DNA of 56,820 nucleotides from an uncultured Rothia sp. (GTDB lineage Bacteria; Actinomycetota; Actinomycetes; Actinomycetales; Micrococcaceae): NCBI GenBank assembly GCA_946221065.1, contig CAMIIO010000014.1, positions 1 to 56,820 of the forward strand, read 5' to 3'. Shown piece by piece: positions 17,428 to 26,066 of this stretch (position 1 is its first letter; each line of letters starts with the position of its first letter). The notes under the pieces were generated by a model. It saw only the letters and a program-made list of their open reading frames with translations, ran no database searches and was not told where the DNA came from. The position numbers and the translations under genes were made by a program.

Positions 17428-18444
17428 TTGGCGGAACAGAACATTAACATCCCTGACTTTGGCATGCCACCAGACCCTGCCGAACTTGAAGTTCAGCTCA
17501 AACCAGATCGCGGTAGTAATGTTTCACGTGAAACGCGGGAAAAACTGGTGCGAGAAATGAGCGCAAAAAATAGTGAATCGGACATCGTGAAAGAGATTAT
17601 GAGCGAAAAACAGCAGCTCGCAGAACTGGATAAAAAAACTCTCAACCATCCACCGCATACACGAGTGTTCACTATCTCTAATCAAAAAGGTGGGGTGGGC
17701 AAAACTAGTACCGCTGTAAACCTTGCCGCGGCACTCGCCGTTAAGGGTATGAATGTGCTGGTTGTTGATAATGACCCTCAGGGAAATGCCTCTACCGCAC
17801 TTAATATTGAACATAGTACGGAAGTGCTCAGCACCTACGATGTGCTGATTGATGACGTACCCTTGGCGGATATCGTAAAAGAATGCCCGGATATTAAAAA
17901 TCTCTGGTGCGCTCCCGCAAACATTGATCTCGCCGGAGCCGAGATTGAATTAGTCTCTATGGTGTCACGGGAAACTCGGCTTAAAGGGGCTTTAGCTGAC
18001 TATGCTGTTCAACGGGAAAAAGATGGTTTGCCTCGCCTGGACTATGTATTTATTGACTGCCCACCCAGCCTGGGATTATTGACGATTAACGCTTTTGTTG
18101 CGGCGCAGGAAGTTCTTATTCCTATCCAATGCGAATATTACGCTTTGGAAGGGCTAAGCCAATTACTAAAGAACATTGAGATGATTCAAAAGCATCTCAA
18201 TTCTGAGTTGCATATCAGCACTATTTTGCTCACCATGTATGACGGTAGAACTAACCTGGCTTCACAGGTTGCTGATGAGGTGCGAGAACATTTCCCCAAT
18301 GAAGTCTTGAAAACCTTGATTCCTCGGTCAGTGCGTATTTCTGAAGCTCCAAGCTATCAGCAGACGGTTATTAGTTATGATCCGCCGTCTTCGGGGTCAA
18401 GGGCATATATTGCTGCAGCTCTTGAAATAGGGGAGCGGATCTAG
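17428..18444 (+). CDS. parA: Chromosome partition ATPase ParA
   Basis: A 338-residue ParA/Soj ATPase that binds DNA with ATP and moves the ParB-parS complex. The deviant Walker A is KGGVGKTSTAVNLAAALA, Walker A' is VVDNDPQGNAST, and YVFIDCPPSLG is Walker B. TTG at 17428 with AGGGGAGA upstream is the better start; an ATG at 17389 lacks a binding site. The first ~75 residues are a charged, probably flexible leader that contains Val-Ser-Arg-Glu-Thr encoded by parS site 3. A second VSRET (near 17962) replaces the usual V-A-R-E-S of related ParA proteins and looks like a degenerate parS. Confidence 0.95.
   Translation: MAEQNINIPDFGMPPDPAELEVQLKPDRGSNVSRETREKLVREMSAKNSESDIVKEIMSEKQQLAELDKKTLNHPPHTRVFTISNQKGGVGKTSTAVNLAAALAVKGMNVLVVDNDPQGNASTALNIEHSTEVLSTYDVLIDDVPLADIVKECPDIKNLWCAPANIDLAGAEIELVSMVSRETRLKGALADYAVQREKDGLPRLDYVFIDCPPSLGLLTINAFVAAQEVLIPIQCEYYALEGLSQLLKNIEMIQKHLNSELHISTILLTMYDGRTNLASQVADEVREHFPNEVLKTLIPRSVRISEAPSYQQTVISYDPPSSGSRAYIAAALEIGERI
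17520..17535. other. parS: parS site 3 (inside parA)
   Basis: TGTTTCACGTGAAACG matches 15 of 16 bases. It lies inside the 5' part of parA and is read as N-V-S-R-E-T. Confidence 0.9.
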
Positions 18445-18511
18445 TTCTTTAGATAGTAGTTTTGAGCGGCGAAACACACTGCGTGTTTCGCCGTTTTCTG
18501 TGGAAATATGA

Positions 18512-18527
18512 TGTTTCACGTGAAACA
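18512..18527. other. parS: parS site 4
   Basis: Perfect TGTTTCACGTGAAACA between parA and the likely TTG start of parB. Confidence 0.95.
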
Positions 18528-18617
18528 TTGCTTGAGGTGGGAGTGGAAGATGCCCGGTACTTGGTTGCTCGCATACACTTGAAGAGAAGAAAATTTGCTG
18601 TTGATTTGGAGGACTCA

Positions 18618-19877
18618 TTGGCTGAGAAGCGTCGTGGATTAGGCCGTGGATTAGGTGCACTTATTCCTAGTGCCCCAAAAGAGGAAAATACCCAGGGGGG
18701 TTCCGCAAAAAAAGCGAAAGACGACGTCGCTCAGCCTGCTCAAAAAGTAGTGACTACGACTAGTTCTAAAGAGAAAAAAGGTTCGCCGGTAACTCAACAC
18801 CACCCTGCCACACCACCCTCTGCAGTTCAGCAGGCTTCTGCAAATAAATCTGCTTCTTCAGCTAAAACTTCTTCTGCTGGAGCAGTTCAGAAAGCAGGTA
18901 GCAAAAATGTTTCACGTGAAACATCGAAAACAACTACCCGTGGAACAAAGAAAAATCGTATGGACATGGGGACAGCCCTGCGTAATACCACTTCTACTCG
19001 CCGCCCCGTAGATTTCTTTTTTGGTGAAGATAGTGAAGATTCAGGTTCTGACTTGACGACAGTTCCGGGTGCGCAATTTGCCGAGGTGAACGTTAAAGAT
19101 ATCCATCCCAACCGTAAGCAGCCACGTACCGAGTTCGATGAACAGGATATGGAAGAACTGGTCCATTCCATCAAAGAAATCGGAGTGCTTCAACCTATTG
19201 TGGTTCGACCCAGCCGTGAGCAAGGGACCGAAAAGTATGAGCTGGTTATGGGTGAGCGTCGTTGGCGTGCTACTCAACGTGCTGGTTTAACAGTTATTCC
19301 TGCTATTATTCGTGAGACTCACGACGTTGATTTGCTTCGTGATGCTCTCTTGGAGAACTTGCACCGTAGCCAACTTAACCCGATTGAAGAGGCTGCAGCT
19401 TATCAGCAGCTTCTTGAAGAGTTTGAAACCACACAGGATCAGCTAGCTCAACGGATTGGGCGGTCACGGCCACAAATTTCCAATACCTTGCGTTTGTTGA
19501 AACTACCCCCATTGGTGCAGCGCCGTGTGGCTAGCGGTGCTTTAACTTCTGGTCATGCTCGTGCCTTGCTGGGGTTGAAGAGTCAGGCTGAGATGGAAAA
19601 AATTGCCCAGCAAATTACTCAGGATGGACTCTCGGTACGAGCCGTTGAACATTTGGTGGCTAGCGCTACGGAGGAAACTCCGGCGGAACGTAAAACTGCT
19701 CAACCTCAAAAACATCATGAGCGCCTTGACTATGTTGCTGAGGCCTTTGCCGACAAACTGGATACGAACGTAAAAATTAATCTGGGAGCCCATAAGGGAA
19801 AGATGACGATTGAGTTTGCTTCCGTGGAAGACTTGAATCGAATTATTTCTGTGTTAGATCCCGGTATGAAGAAGTAG
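18618..19877 (+). CDS. parB: Chromosome partition protein ParB
   Basis: A 419-residue ParB/Spo0J CTPase clamp that loads at parS. It starts AEKRRGLGRGLGALIP, the conserved N-terminal ParA-contact motif, from TTG at 18618 five bases after GGAGG; an open frame reaching back to 18462 is less likely. Residues ~20-125 are a low-complexity Lys/Ser/Ala/Thr-rich linker. The CTP-binding part has HPNRKQPR, LQPIVVRP and GERRWRA; the HTH part has IGRSRPQISNTLRLLKLP and LTSGHARALL; a C-terminal dimer domain closes it. The linker is unusually long and contains parS site 5. Confidence 0.95.
   Translation: MAEKRRGLGRGLGALIPSAPKEENTQGGSAKKAKDDVAQPAQKVVTTTSSKEKKGSPVTQHHPATPPSAVQQASANKSASSAKTSSAGAVQKAGSKNVSRETSKTTTRGTKKNRMDMGTALRNTTSTRRPVDFFFGEDSEDSGSDLTTVPGAQFAEVNVKDIHPNRKQPRTEFDEQDMEELVHSIKEIGVLQPIVVRPSREQGTEKYELVMGERRWRATQRAGLTVIPAIIRETHDVDLLRDALLENLHRSQLNPIEEAAAYQQLLEEFETTQDQLAQRIGRSRPQISNTLRLLKLPPLVQRRVASGALTSGHARALLGLKSQAEMEKIAQQITQDGLSVRAVEHLVASATEETPAERKTAQPQKHHERLDYVAEAFADKLDTNVKINLGAHKGKMTIEFASVEDLNRIISVLDPGMKK
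18908..18923. other. parS: parS site 5 (inside parB)
   Basis: Perfect TGTTTCACGTGAAACA in the linker-coding part of parB, read as N-V-S-R-E-T. Confidence 0.95.
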
Positions 19878-19916
19878 GGGAGCGTACTTTCGGAAAACTG
19901 GAAGTAGCTAGGTAAG

Positions 19917-19960
19917 AGCGGGTATGGATGCACAATGATTCATGCCCGCTGGTTATTTTT
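19917..19960 (+). terminator. Intrinsic terminator after parB
   Basis: AGCGGGTATG (19917-19926) pairs with CATGCCCGCT (19941-19950, one G:U pair) and is followed by GGTTATTTTT. It ends the parAB transcript. Confidence 0.75.
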
Positions 19961-20566
19961 AGGCAAGTAACACGTTATTGGAAGCTCCTCGGAGATTAAA
20001 AAGCCGCTCAATGCCTTTCTGTGGCTTATAGATGGCTCAATGAGTAAATCATCAACCTGTACCCCTCAAAGTCCGGGAGAATTGAATCTGAGAGGATGGT
20101 TTTTAGTTACAAACCCAAAAATCCTTCTTAGAGTCGTGAAAAAGTGCTGTAAGGGAAAGATTTTTTGCTAGCTCTTTATGCGAAGAGTGTGGGGTGGGAA
20201 GAGTGCAGAGCCTTTTTGTTGGACATGACACATATAAGGTGTGCTGGTGCGTAGAAACTCTAAGTATGTGCTAAGTTATTTTAAAAATTTTAGCAGTTGA
20301 ATTGTGAATAAATTCATTTTGTTTTATGATAATACTGCATTTATTAAATTGCTTCTGATGGTTTCTGTGAGATTTATATCCTATTAAAGTTTTAAGTTCT
20401 CTAAATATATTTTAAAAGTAGTGGGTAAGTTTTGGTTGGGTATGTAAAATAAGATCATTTGAGGAATGAGCTGGATAAAATTTACGTGCATATTTTGCTG
20501 ATGGAAAAGATATATTCTGCAATGAGGTGCTGAAGTGAATAGTGGTGGGGCGTGTGTGTCGGTCGA
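19961..20566. other. AT-rich gene-free spacer
   Basis: About 600 bases without a credible gene. From about 20260 to 20520 the sequence is markedly richer in A and T than the rest of the window. It separates parB from the cluster of four parS sites and may be remnant or structural DNA of the partition region. Confidence 0.5.
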
Positions 20567-20582
20567 TGTTTCATGTGAAACA
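20567..20582. other. parS: parS site 6
   Basis: TGTTTCATGTGAAACA differs from the consensus at one base. It is the first of four sites within 210 bases. Confidence 0.85.
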
Positions 20583-20633
20583 TTTGTGATGAATGGTCAC
20601 GATGAAGGGGCGGGCGTGGAATCAAAATTCAAA

Positions 20634-20649
20634 TGTTTCACGTGAAACC
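20634..20649. other. parS: parS site 7
   Basis: TGTTTCACGTGAAACC matches 15 of 16 bases. Confidence 0.9.
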
Positions 20650-20708
20650 ATAGTTAGAGGGACCATGGCGGGGGTGAGGCTAGGTGGGGATTTTTCTTGG
20701 TGAATACA

Positions 20709-20724
20709 TGTTTCACGTGAAACA
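20709..20724. other. parS: parS site 8
   Basis: Perfect TGTTTCACGTGAAACA. Confidence 0.95.
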
Positions 20725-20760
20725 TACGTTTTGCTATATCCCAGGGTGGTAAAAGTTTTT

Positions 20761-20776
20761 GGTTTCACGTGAAACT
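20761..20776. other. parS: parS site 9
   Basis: GGTTTCACGTGAAACT matches 14 of 16 bases and keeps the central 12-base palindrome. Confidence 0.85.
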
Positions 20777-20819
20777 TGGCAAAACGGATGGTGCAGTGAT
20801 GGGTGGGGCGAGCGTATTA

Positions 20820-20863
20820 AAAAGAAAGCCGTCTCCGGAAGGTCAGACTCCAAAGACGGCTTT
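20820..20863 (-). terminator. Intrinsic terminator of small peptide gene
   Basis: AGACGGCTTT (20854-20863) and AAAGCCGTCT (20825-20834) form a 10-bp perfect stem, followed on the minus strand by TTCTTTTT. A second small stem, AGGTTTTA/TAAAACCT (20901-20922), lies between it and the stop codon of the peptide gene. Confidence 0.8.
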
Positions 20864-20932
20864 TAGTAAACGCTAGCTCTCAACAGGGATGAGATGAGCC
20901 AGGTTTTAGGATGGTAAAACCTAATGCAAGAT

Positions 20933-21016
20933 TTAGATAATACCCAATGCCTGAAGAATGCCCAGGATGGTCTTGCCGAGGCTTACGATACCGTCAAAAA
21001 TGGCAGCAATGTTCAT
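20933..21016 (-). CDS. 27-residue amphipathic peptide (PSM-like)
   Basis: A tiny gene with a very good ribosome binding site: GGAGGAAACC directly before ATG at 21016, stop TAA at 20933-20935, then a hairpin and a strong terminator. The peptide begins MNIAAIFDGIVSLGK and ends in LQALGII. Apart from Asn2, Asp8, Ser12, Lys15, Thr16 and Gln22 it is Ile, Leu, Val, Ala, Phe and Gly. The polar residues Asp8, Ser12, Lys15 and Gln22 fall on one helix face (spacing 4, 3, 7). Size, lack of signal peptide and amphipathicity resemble staphylococcal delta-toxin and alpha-type phenol-soluble modulins, or a leaderless bacteriocin, but I see no sequence identity with a named one. No processing or immunity gene lies beside it. 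That it is translated is well supported; its action is unknown. Confidence 0.7.
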   Translation of the reverse strand: MNIAAIFDGIVSLGKTILGILQALGII

Positions 21017-21502
21017 GGTTTCCTCCGATGGAATGATAATGAGTTACTGAATGTATCGATCAAGAAGATGTAGGGTAATCTTGCTCGATTGAACCTTCTC
21101 GAGAAGCATGATGTTCTCTGCGAACCTGAACAAGTTCAAGAACTATGTGAGTGACTCTGTTGAAGTTTCATGAGTAATACTAGGCAGGATTCTCGAAAGA
21201 ATAAACCTTGAAAAAGTCCCCAATATAGCGGATTGACCCGAAGAAGATCCCCCTGGCGTTTCGGATTTTCGCAACGGGTACGGTAAAAAGTGTCTAATCT
21301 GGAACAAGGATTAAAAAATATGTCATCTTAAATTGTCCCCTAGACTGTATCTAAAGAGGGAAATTTTAACCCTCAATTGAGGAAAATATTTTAACGTGAG
21401 ATAACAATTTTTAGTACATGAGAGGGGGAATGAGGTGTAACTAGGGAAATAGACGTATTGGTGGTCATAGTATGAATTGACGATGCTGCCACCAGGGGGG
21501 AT
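21017..21502. other. Leader/control region of the small peptide gene
   Basis: No gene is seen in 486 bases. Three palindromes stand out: CTTCTCGAGAAG (21095-21106, perfect), TGAAC-AA-GTTCA (21127-21138, within GAAC/GTTC repeats spaced by about six bases) and CCTCAATTGAGG (21371-21382, perfect). The first two lie 80-120 bases upstream of the peptide start and could be operators. Clear -35/-10 boxes are not found. Confidence 0.45.
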
Positions 21503-22423
21503 CTATGAAGTGAAGTGTTCTGTGTAATTTTTGCTGACTTGCTGGAGAGTGTTGAACTGTTCTTGGGTGAGTTCGACGTCGGACGCAGTGGCGTTCTCCC
21601 GAAGGTGGGTTTTGCTGCTGGTCCCGGTAATGAGCAGGGTGTTGGGAGAGTTCTCAAGTTGCCATTTCATAGCAATCTGGGTTGGCGTGGCGCCGAGTTC
21701 CTGCGCGATGCGGATAACCGTGGGATGCTCGGCTACTCGGGGAAGATCAAAATATGATGCGCCACCCAGCGGAAAGTATGGTGCCCAGGCGATGTTGTGT
21801 TCTCTGGCAAACTCCAGGAGGTCGTCGTGAACATGATAAAGCATGGTATGGATATTAGAGATAGCGTCAATACCTACGGATAGCCCCTGTTGCGCTTGTT
21901 CTAAAGTGATGTGACTGAGCCCAATTCCGCGAATCATTCCCTGTTCACGTAGATCGGCAAGGGTATCGAGCTGAATTTGTATATCTACTTGCTGTTCCCC
22001 TTCTGCAATTAGACTGGGCTGAAAGTCCATGCGATGTAGGTAGATCATATCAAGATAATCGGTTTCTAAGGTTTCAAGATTCTTCTCAAATGCCGCGTGA
22101 ATTTCCTCAGGCTTTTGCGCCGTCGTCATGGGAGGGAAACCCTGTTGGGCGCGTGCGCCAACTTTGGAGACTAGACAAATATCTTGACGTCGGTCGCTGA
22201 AGGCGTCGCGTAGTAGCTCATTACCCAGGCCATCTTCATAGAATTGCGCGGTGTCGAAGTGGCGAATGCCGAGTTCAAACGCGGTGTTGAGGAGCTCGAC
22301 GGTGTCGGTGTACTGCTACAAACCCTGTTTGGCTGCGCGGGAGATGTCTCCCATGCCGTAGCCGATACGGGGTACTTCAAAGCCGGCGAGGTTGAAGGTG
22401 CCTCCGAGAGATAGTTCTGCCAT
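21503..22423 (-). pseudogene. Aldo/keto reductase with one amber stop
   Basis: From ATG at 22423 (AAAGGACG upstream) a single frame covers a complete aldo/keto reductase of about 306 residues: VPRIGYGMGDISRA, LNTAFELGIRHFDTAQFYE (catalytic Asp and Tyr), DYLDMIYLHRM, RGIGLSH, WAPYFPLGG and LLITGTSS (NADPH binding). The frame is broken only by TAG at 22316-22318 (codon 36), between GL and QYTDTVEL. It is therefore a very young pseudogene, or rarely read through. A shorter product could start at an internal Met near 22129, but it would lack the first strands and the catalytic Asp/Tyr. Confidence 0.88.
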
Positions 22424-22560
22424 GATGACGTCCTTTGAATAGATGAATTTATTTATTTATTAAACTGAGTGTGATTAATAATAGTGCTTTTGTGACTCTG
22501 GGGAAAATATTGGTTGAAGCAGTTATTATAGAAAATGTCGATATTGAGGATTATTCATAA

Positions 22561-23102
22561 GGGGTAACGGAGGAGGAATATCGCGAACACTAAACTGGCT
22601 GGGTCTGGCGTGAATCGCCTAGTGAGCGCTATCGAACTCGGCGAGAGGGTCAGATTGATGAAGCGATATTTTCCGGAGTTTTGTATCCTTATGAATAAAT
22701 CCTTATTGTCTATCAGGTGAGAGGCCGGTGATTGGTCTTTCTGGCTTGTATAAACGGTTAGATATTATTCTTTTTACCCCGCTGCATGAGATAAGCCATA
22801 TCCTTAATAACGACGTTTCCGCACGCCAAGAAGCGATTGTAGATGACGAAGAGACACCCGGCATTCTAGAGAAAGAAGAAGCCGCAGATCAGCTTGCTTC
22901 TTCGCTCATGATCCGCCATCAAGCATTTCCGCTATCTCTCCAGCATAACCACGCGGTATGGGTTAAAGAACAGGCGGAAGCACTCGGAGTGCACCCTGCA
23001 GTGATTGTTGGCAGGTTGCAGAAAATGGGTGTGCTCCCCTGGAATACGCGACTTCGAAAAGTTATTCCCAGCGTCATTCCATATCTTGAACGATGGGAAT
23101 AA
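22561..23102 (+). pseudogene. ImmA/IrrE-type metallopeptidase remnant
   Basis: The last ~115 residues are intact in one frame (from about 22720): RYKRLDIILF-like text, then the HExxH zinc motif as LHEISHILNNDV, a distal Glu in EKEEAADQLA, and a C-terminal AVIVGRLQKMG. In another frame upstream (22561-22696) lie SPSERYRTRREGQIDEAIFSG, interrupted by TAA codons. Full relatives have an N-terminal XRE helix-turn-helix and this peptidase domain, often in toxin-antitoxin or phage-type loci. The N-terminal half is lost, so it should be inactive. Confidence 0.75.
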
Positions 23103-23120
23103 TTCTCGTCTGAAATCACA

Positions 23121-23173
23121 GAAAACCGCCGACGTCATCCCCTAGTTCAAAGCCAAGGCACGACGTCGGCGGT
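23121..23173 (-). terminator. Terminator after trxA
   Basis: GACGTCGGCGGT (23162-23173) and ACCGCCGACGTC (23125-23136) form a 12-bp perfect stem; on the minus strand TTTTC follows. It ends the murJ-to-trxA direction of transcription and could also serve the facing remnant gene. Confidence 0.75.
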
Positions 23174-23191
23174 AAACCTACTGACTAAAAA

Positions 23192-23515
23192 TTAGTCTTC
23201 AAGGTACTTAGCAAATTCCTTTACCAGCACAGCCTTAGGCTTAGCACCCACGGTCTGCTGATCCACTTCGCCATCCTTGAACACATAAATCGCGGGAATA
23301 GAAGTAATACCGTACTTCATGGCGGTAGCAGGGTTATTCTCAACATCAAGTTTGAGAACCTTCACCTTATCCGCATACTCCTCACCAATCTGGTCAATCA
23401 CCGGACCCACTATGCGGCAAGGGCCACACCACTCAGCCCAAAAATCAACGATCACGGGCTTATCGGACTTCAAAACCTCTTCTGCAAAGGTTGCGTCAGT
23501 TACTTGCTGTGCCAT
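23192..23515 (-). CDS. trxA: Thioredoxin
   Basis: A 107-residue thioredoxin with the redox site W-C-G-P-C in DFWAEWCGPCRIVGPV and the cis-Pro loop ITSIPAIYVFKDG. It reduces protein disulfides in the cytoplasm with electrons from TrxB, encoded just upstream. The start is the ATG at 23515, preceded by AAAGGAAAAAG; an upstream in-frame start at 23539 is not needed. Confidence 0.96.
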   Translation of the reverse strand: MAQQVTDATFAEEVLKSDKPVIVDFWAEWCGPCRIVGPVIDQIGEEYADKVKVLKLDVENNPATAMKYGITSIPAIYVFKDGEVDQQTVGAKPKAVLVKEFAKYLED

Positions 23516-23548
23516 GGTTCTTTTTCCTTTCGACCACAAAAATTTTAG

Positions 23549-24577
23549 TTAAAGAGCTTCAAGATAGTGCTGGGCATCCAGTGCAGCCACACAGCCCGAG
23601 CCTGCCGCGGTAATTGCTTGACGGTAGGTAGGGTCAATGACGTCGCCCGCAGCAAAAACGCCGGGAACGGAAGTGCGTGAACTACGCCCGTCAACGGCAA
23701 TCGTGCCAGCCTCGGTCAACTCAAGTTTGCCCTGTACCAGCGCGGTACGCGGATCCGAACCAATCGCCACAAACACGCCGTCAACAGCGAGTTCGCTCTC
23801 CTCACCGCTCTTGGTGTTAGTGAGGGTTACTGACGTGACTTTGTCCCCACCGTTAATAGTTTTAACGGCAGAATCCCAGACCATCTCAATCTTCTCATTT
23901 TCAAATACGCGCCGCTGCATAATCTCAGAACCGCGCAGAGCATCGCGGCGGTGAACCAGATACACCTTTGCCGCGTGATTAGTGAGGTAGAGGGCTTCCT
24001 CCAGGGCGGAGTCGCCACCACCGATAACAGCCAGAGTCTTCTCCTTGAAGAAAAAACCGTCACAAGTGGCACACCACGATACACCGTGACCGGAAAGACG
24101 CTGCTCACCATCAACACCTAGCTTGCGGTACTCGGAGCCGGTAGAGATAATTACGGTTTTCGCTAGATGTACCGAGCCGTCCGTCAAAATAACTTTCTTG
24201 ACGTCCCCCTCTAGGTCCAGCGCCTCAACGTCCTCATAGCGGATATCCGCGCCAAAACGTTCTGCCTGCGCACCAATGGTGGTCATTAACTCGGGACCCT
24301 GAATACCGTCCACAAAGCCAGGGAAGTTCTCTACCTCGGTGGTGGTCATCAAATCGCCACCGGGAGAAACCGAAGAGGCAAAAAGCACCGGCTCCAGGGA
24401 CGCGCGCGCAGTATAAATAGCAGCGGTGTACCCGGCAGGGCCAGAACCAACAATAATCACGTTATGTACGGTCTGATCGGTATTGTCTGCCTGAGCATTC
24501 GTTTCCGAAGCCGTGGCGTCTAACTTAATAGCATGATTCGTTCCGGAGGAAAAAAGTCCGCCGAGGGAATTACTCAT
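23549..24577 (-). CDS. trxB: Thioredoxin reductase
   Basis: A 342-residue NADPH-dependent flavoprotein. FAD binding is VIIVGSGPAGYTAAIYTARA; the redox-active pair is in SWCATCDGFFF; NADPH binding is VIGGGDSALEEALYL; and the C-terminal FAD motif is GVFAAGDVIDPTYRQ. It starts with ATG at 24577 after AAAGGACA. An N-terminal leader of about 37 residues, rich in Ala/Asn/Asp, is longer than in most TrxB proteins. The gene precedes trxA by 33 bases, so the two are co-expressed. Confidence 0.96.
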   Translation of the reverse strand: MSNSLGGLFSSGTNHAIKLDATASETNAQADNTDQTVHNVIIVGSGPAGYTAAIYTARASLEPVLFASSVSPGGDLMTTTEVENFPGFVDGIQGPELMTTIGAQAERFGADIRYEDVEALDLEGDVKKVILTDGSVHLAKTVIISTGSEYRKLGVDGEQRLSGHGVSWCATCDGFFFKEKTLAVIGGGDSALEEALYLTNHAAKVYLVHRRDALRGSEIMQRRVFENEKIEMVWDSAVKTINGGDKVTSVTLTNTKSGEESELAVDGVFVAIGSDPRTALVQGKLELTEAGTIAVDGRSSRTSVPGVFAAGDVIDPTYRQAITAAGSGCVAALDAQHYLEAL

Positions 24578-24676
24578 TATGATGTCCTTTCGAAAGTGGG
24601 CGTGGCTGTACTAATGGGTATAACCAGCTTTCGGTCCGGTCTATTCCGCACTCCTAAACTGAGGTGCAAAACATGG

Positions 24677-25975
24677 CTAATTATTAAGTTTTACCTCAGC
24701 AATACGTATACCGTAGTTATAACCAGCAATAGGCTGAGCTTGCTGCGGTGCCTCCGTAAAGTTAACAATCACATACTCCACGCCATCGCCCTGAGCCTCC
24801 TCATCCAAGCTCACGTTCACCGAAGTTCCCGCAAAGGAGCCCGAACCAACCTCGGTAGCGCCCTCAAGTGAGGGGCTGGAATTTGTCAAAACGGTAAACG
24901 CGCCGCCGCTACCGCTGGCCTGATCAATGATGAGCTCAGAAACCGTAGTCTTTTCCTCAAGCTGGAAAGACAATGCCACAGAGGTTGCCGCACCGCCAAA
25001 GTTCGGAGTTGCAAAACCATAGCTCATCCAGGTAGTGGAATCGTTGCCATCTGTAATCTGGCTCAAAACGCGATCTTGATCCGCCATAAAATTGGGATTG
25101 TTTGGAACAATGCGGCTCACACCGGTAATATGCGCATCAGGTTTATCTGCTGAAGTAGGAGAAGCTGAGTCAGTAGGGGAGGAATCGTTCGACTCGGAAG
25201 AAGCAGGAGCAGGACGCTCAGCGGAGGACGACGACGCTGGGGCAGAAGCCTCTTCAGAATCTCCATTGAGCATACCGTTGAGCGTGGAAAATACTGCTGC
25301 CACACCAATCAGAAGAAGAATGATAGCGGCAATAGCAATAATCCAAGGTCTACCCTTAGGGGACTCATCTTCATCCTCATAATAATCATCTTCGTAATAG
25401 TCATCATAGGGATCATCTGGATAGTCAGTAGCAGACTCAGCTGCAGAAGAGAAAGATGAGGGAGCTGTAACGCTTGCTGCCGTAGCTACCGGAGGAGTAA
25501 CTGCGGACTCTACCGAACGAGTAGCGGAAATAGTCTGTGGATGCTCCCGCGGTTCCGGTGCCGGAACATAAGAGCTAACACCGGTGGTTCGATCGTCACC
25601 AAAAATCTCTTGTCCCAACGCTTCCTGAGTCTCTGAGGAAGCCACTAACGCCGAGGAATCAACAAAAAGGGTATCAAGAAGCATCCCCGCACGAGTATGC
25701 GCGGTAATCAGATATGCTCGTCCGTTCGTATTTCCTAGATCCAAAATCTGGATGGGAGAACGAGACTTAGTCACTAAAGTACGGGCATTTGCAATCAGCC
25801 TGTCATTATGCGCCGGCGTGGCAACCGCAATAGATACCTTACGGTTGATCACCTGATCTTTGCCTTCAAGAATGGCATCACCGTGTTCCGTCTGAACCAC
25901 GGAATCTGTAACGAGGTAGCGTTCCCCGAGCACGGTATTAAGAGGAATCGGCTGAGGTGAATGAGGCTGGGACAA
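24677..25975 (-). CDS. MurJ-linked pseudokinase-like membrane protein
   Basis: A 432-residue protein directly downstream of murJ. The N-terminus (about 10-110) resembles a degenerate protein kinase lobe (LGERYLVTD, ISVATPAHND, AYLITAHTRAG) without a recognisable catalytic loop. A linker rich in Pro/Ser/Ala and Asp/Glu/Tyr follows, then one membrane span (about 215-240, WIIAIAAIILLLIGVAAVF), a Ser/Ala-rich stretch and a C-terminal extracellular domain of about 150 residues with a discoidin-like look (WMSYGFATPNFGG, ELIIDQASGSGG). In Mycobacterium tuberculosis MurJ (Rv3910) carries such pseudokinase and extracellular parts fused to the flippase; here they are a separate gene. TTG at 25975 is chosen because GGAGG lies five bases before it. 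Likely a regulator or partner of MurJ (inference). Confidence 0.8.
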   Translation of the reverse strand: MSQPHSPQPIPLNTVLGERYLVTDSVVQTEHGDAILEGKDQVINRKVSIAVATPAHNDRLIANARTLVTKSRSPIQILDLGNTNGRAYLITAHTRAGMLLDTLFVDSSALVASSETQEALGQEIFGDDRTTGVSSYVPAPEPREHPQTISATRSVESAVTPPVATAASVTAPSSFSSAAESATDYPDDPYDDYYEDDYYEDEDESPKGRPWIIAIAAIILLLIGVAAVFSTLNGMLNGDSEEASAPASSSSAERPAPASSESNDSSPTDSASPTSADKPDAHITGVSRIVPNNPNFMADQDRVLSQITDGNDSTTWMSYGFATPNFGGAATSVALSFQLEEKTTVSELIIDQASGSGGAFTVLTNSSPSLEGATEVGSGSFAGTSVNVSLDEEAQGDGVEYVIVNFTEAPQQAQPIAGYNYGIRIAEVKLNN

Positions 25976-26066
25976 GTGGCCCTCCAAAAGGCAAAGCGTT
26001 GAGGAACGGAATCTATGTGCAGTTTACCTGCTTGAATAACGGTTATGAGGTGGATTGAGGAATGAT

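Noticed and set aside
20434..20520. Further small peptide genes in the AT-rich spacer
   Set aside because: Short ATG frames exist (for example near 20466) but lack binding sites and have no coherent pattern.
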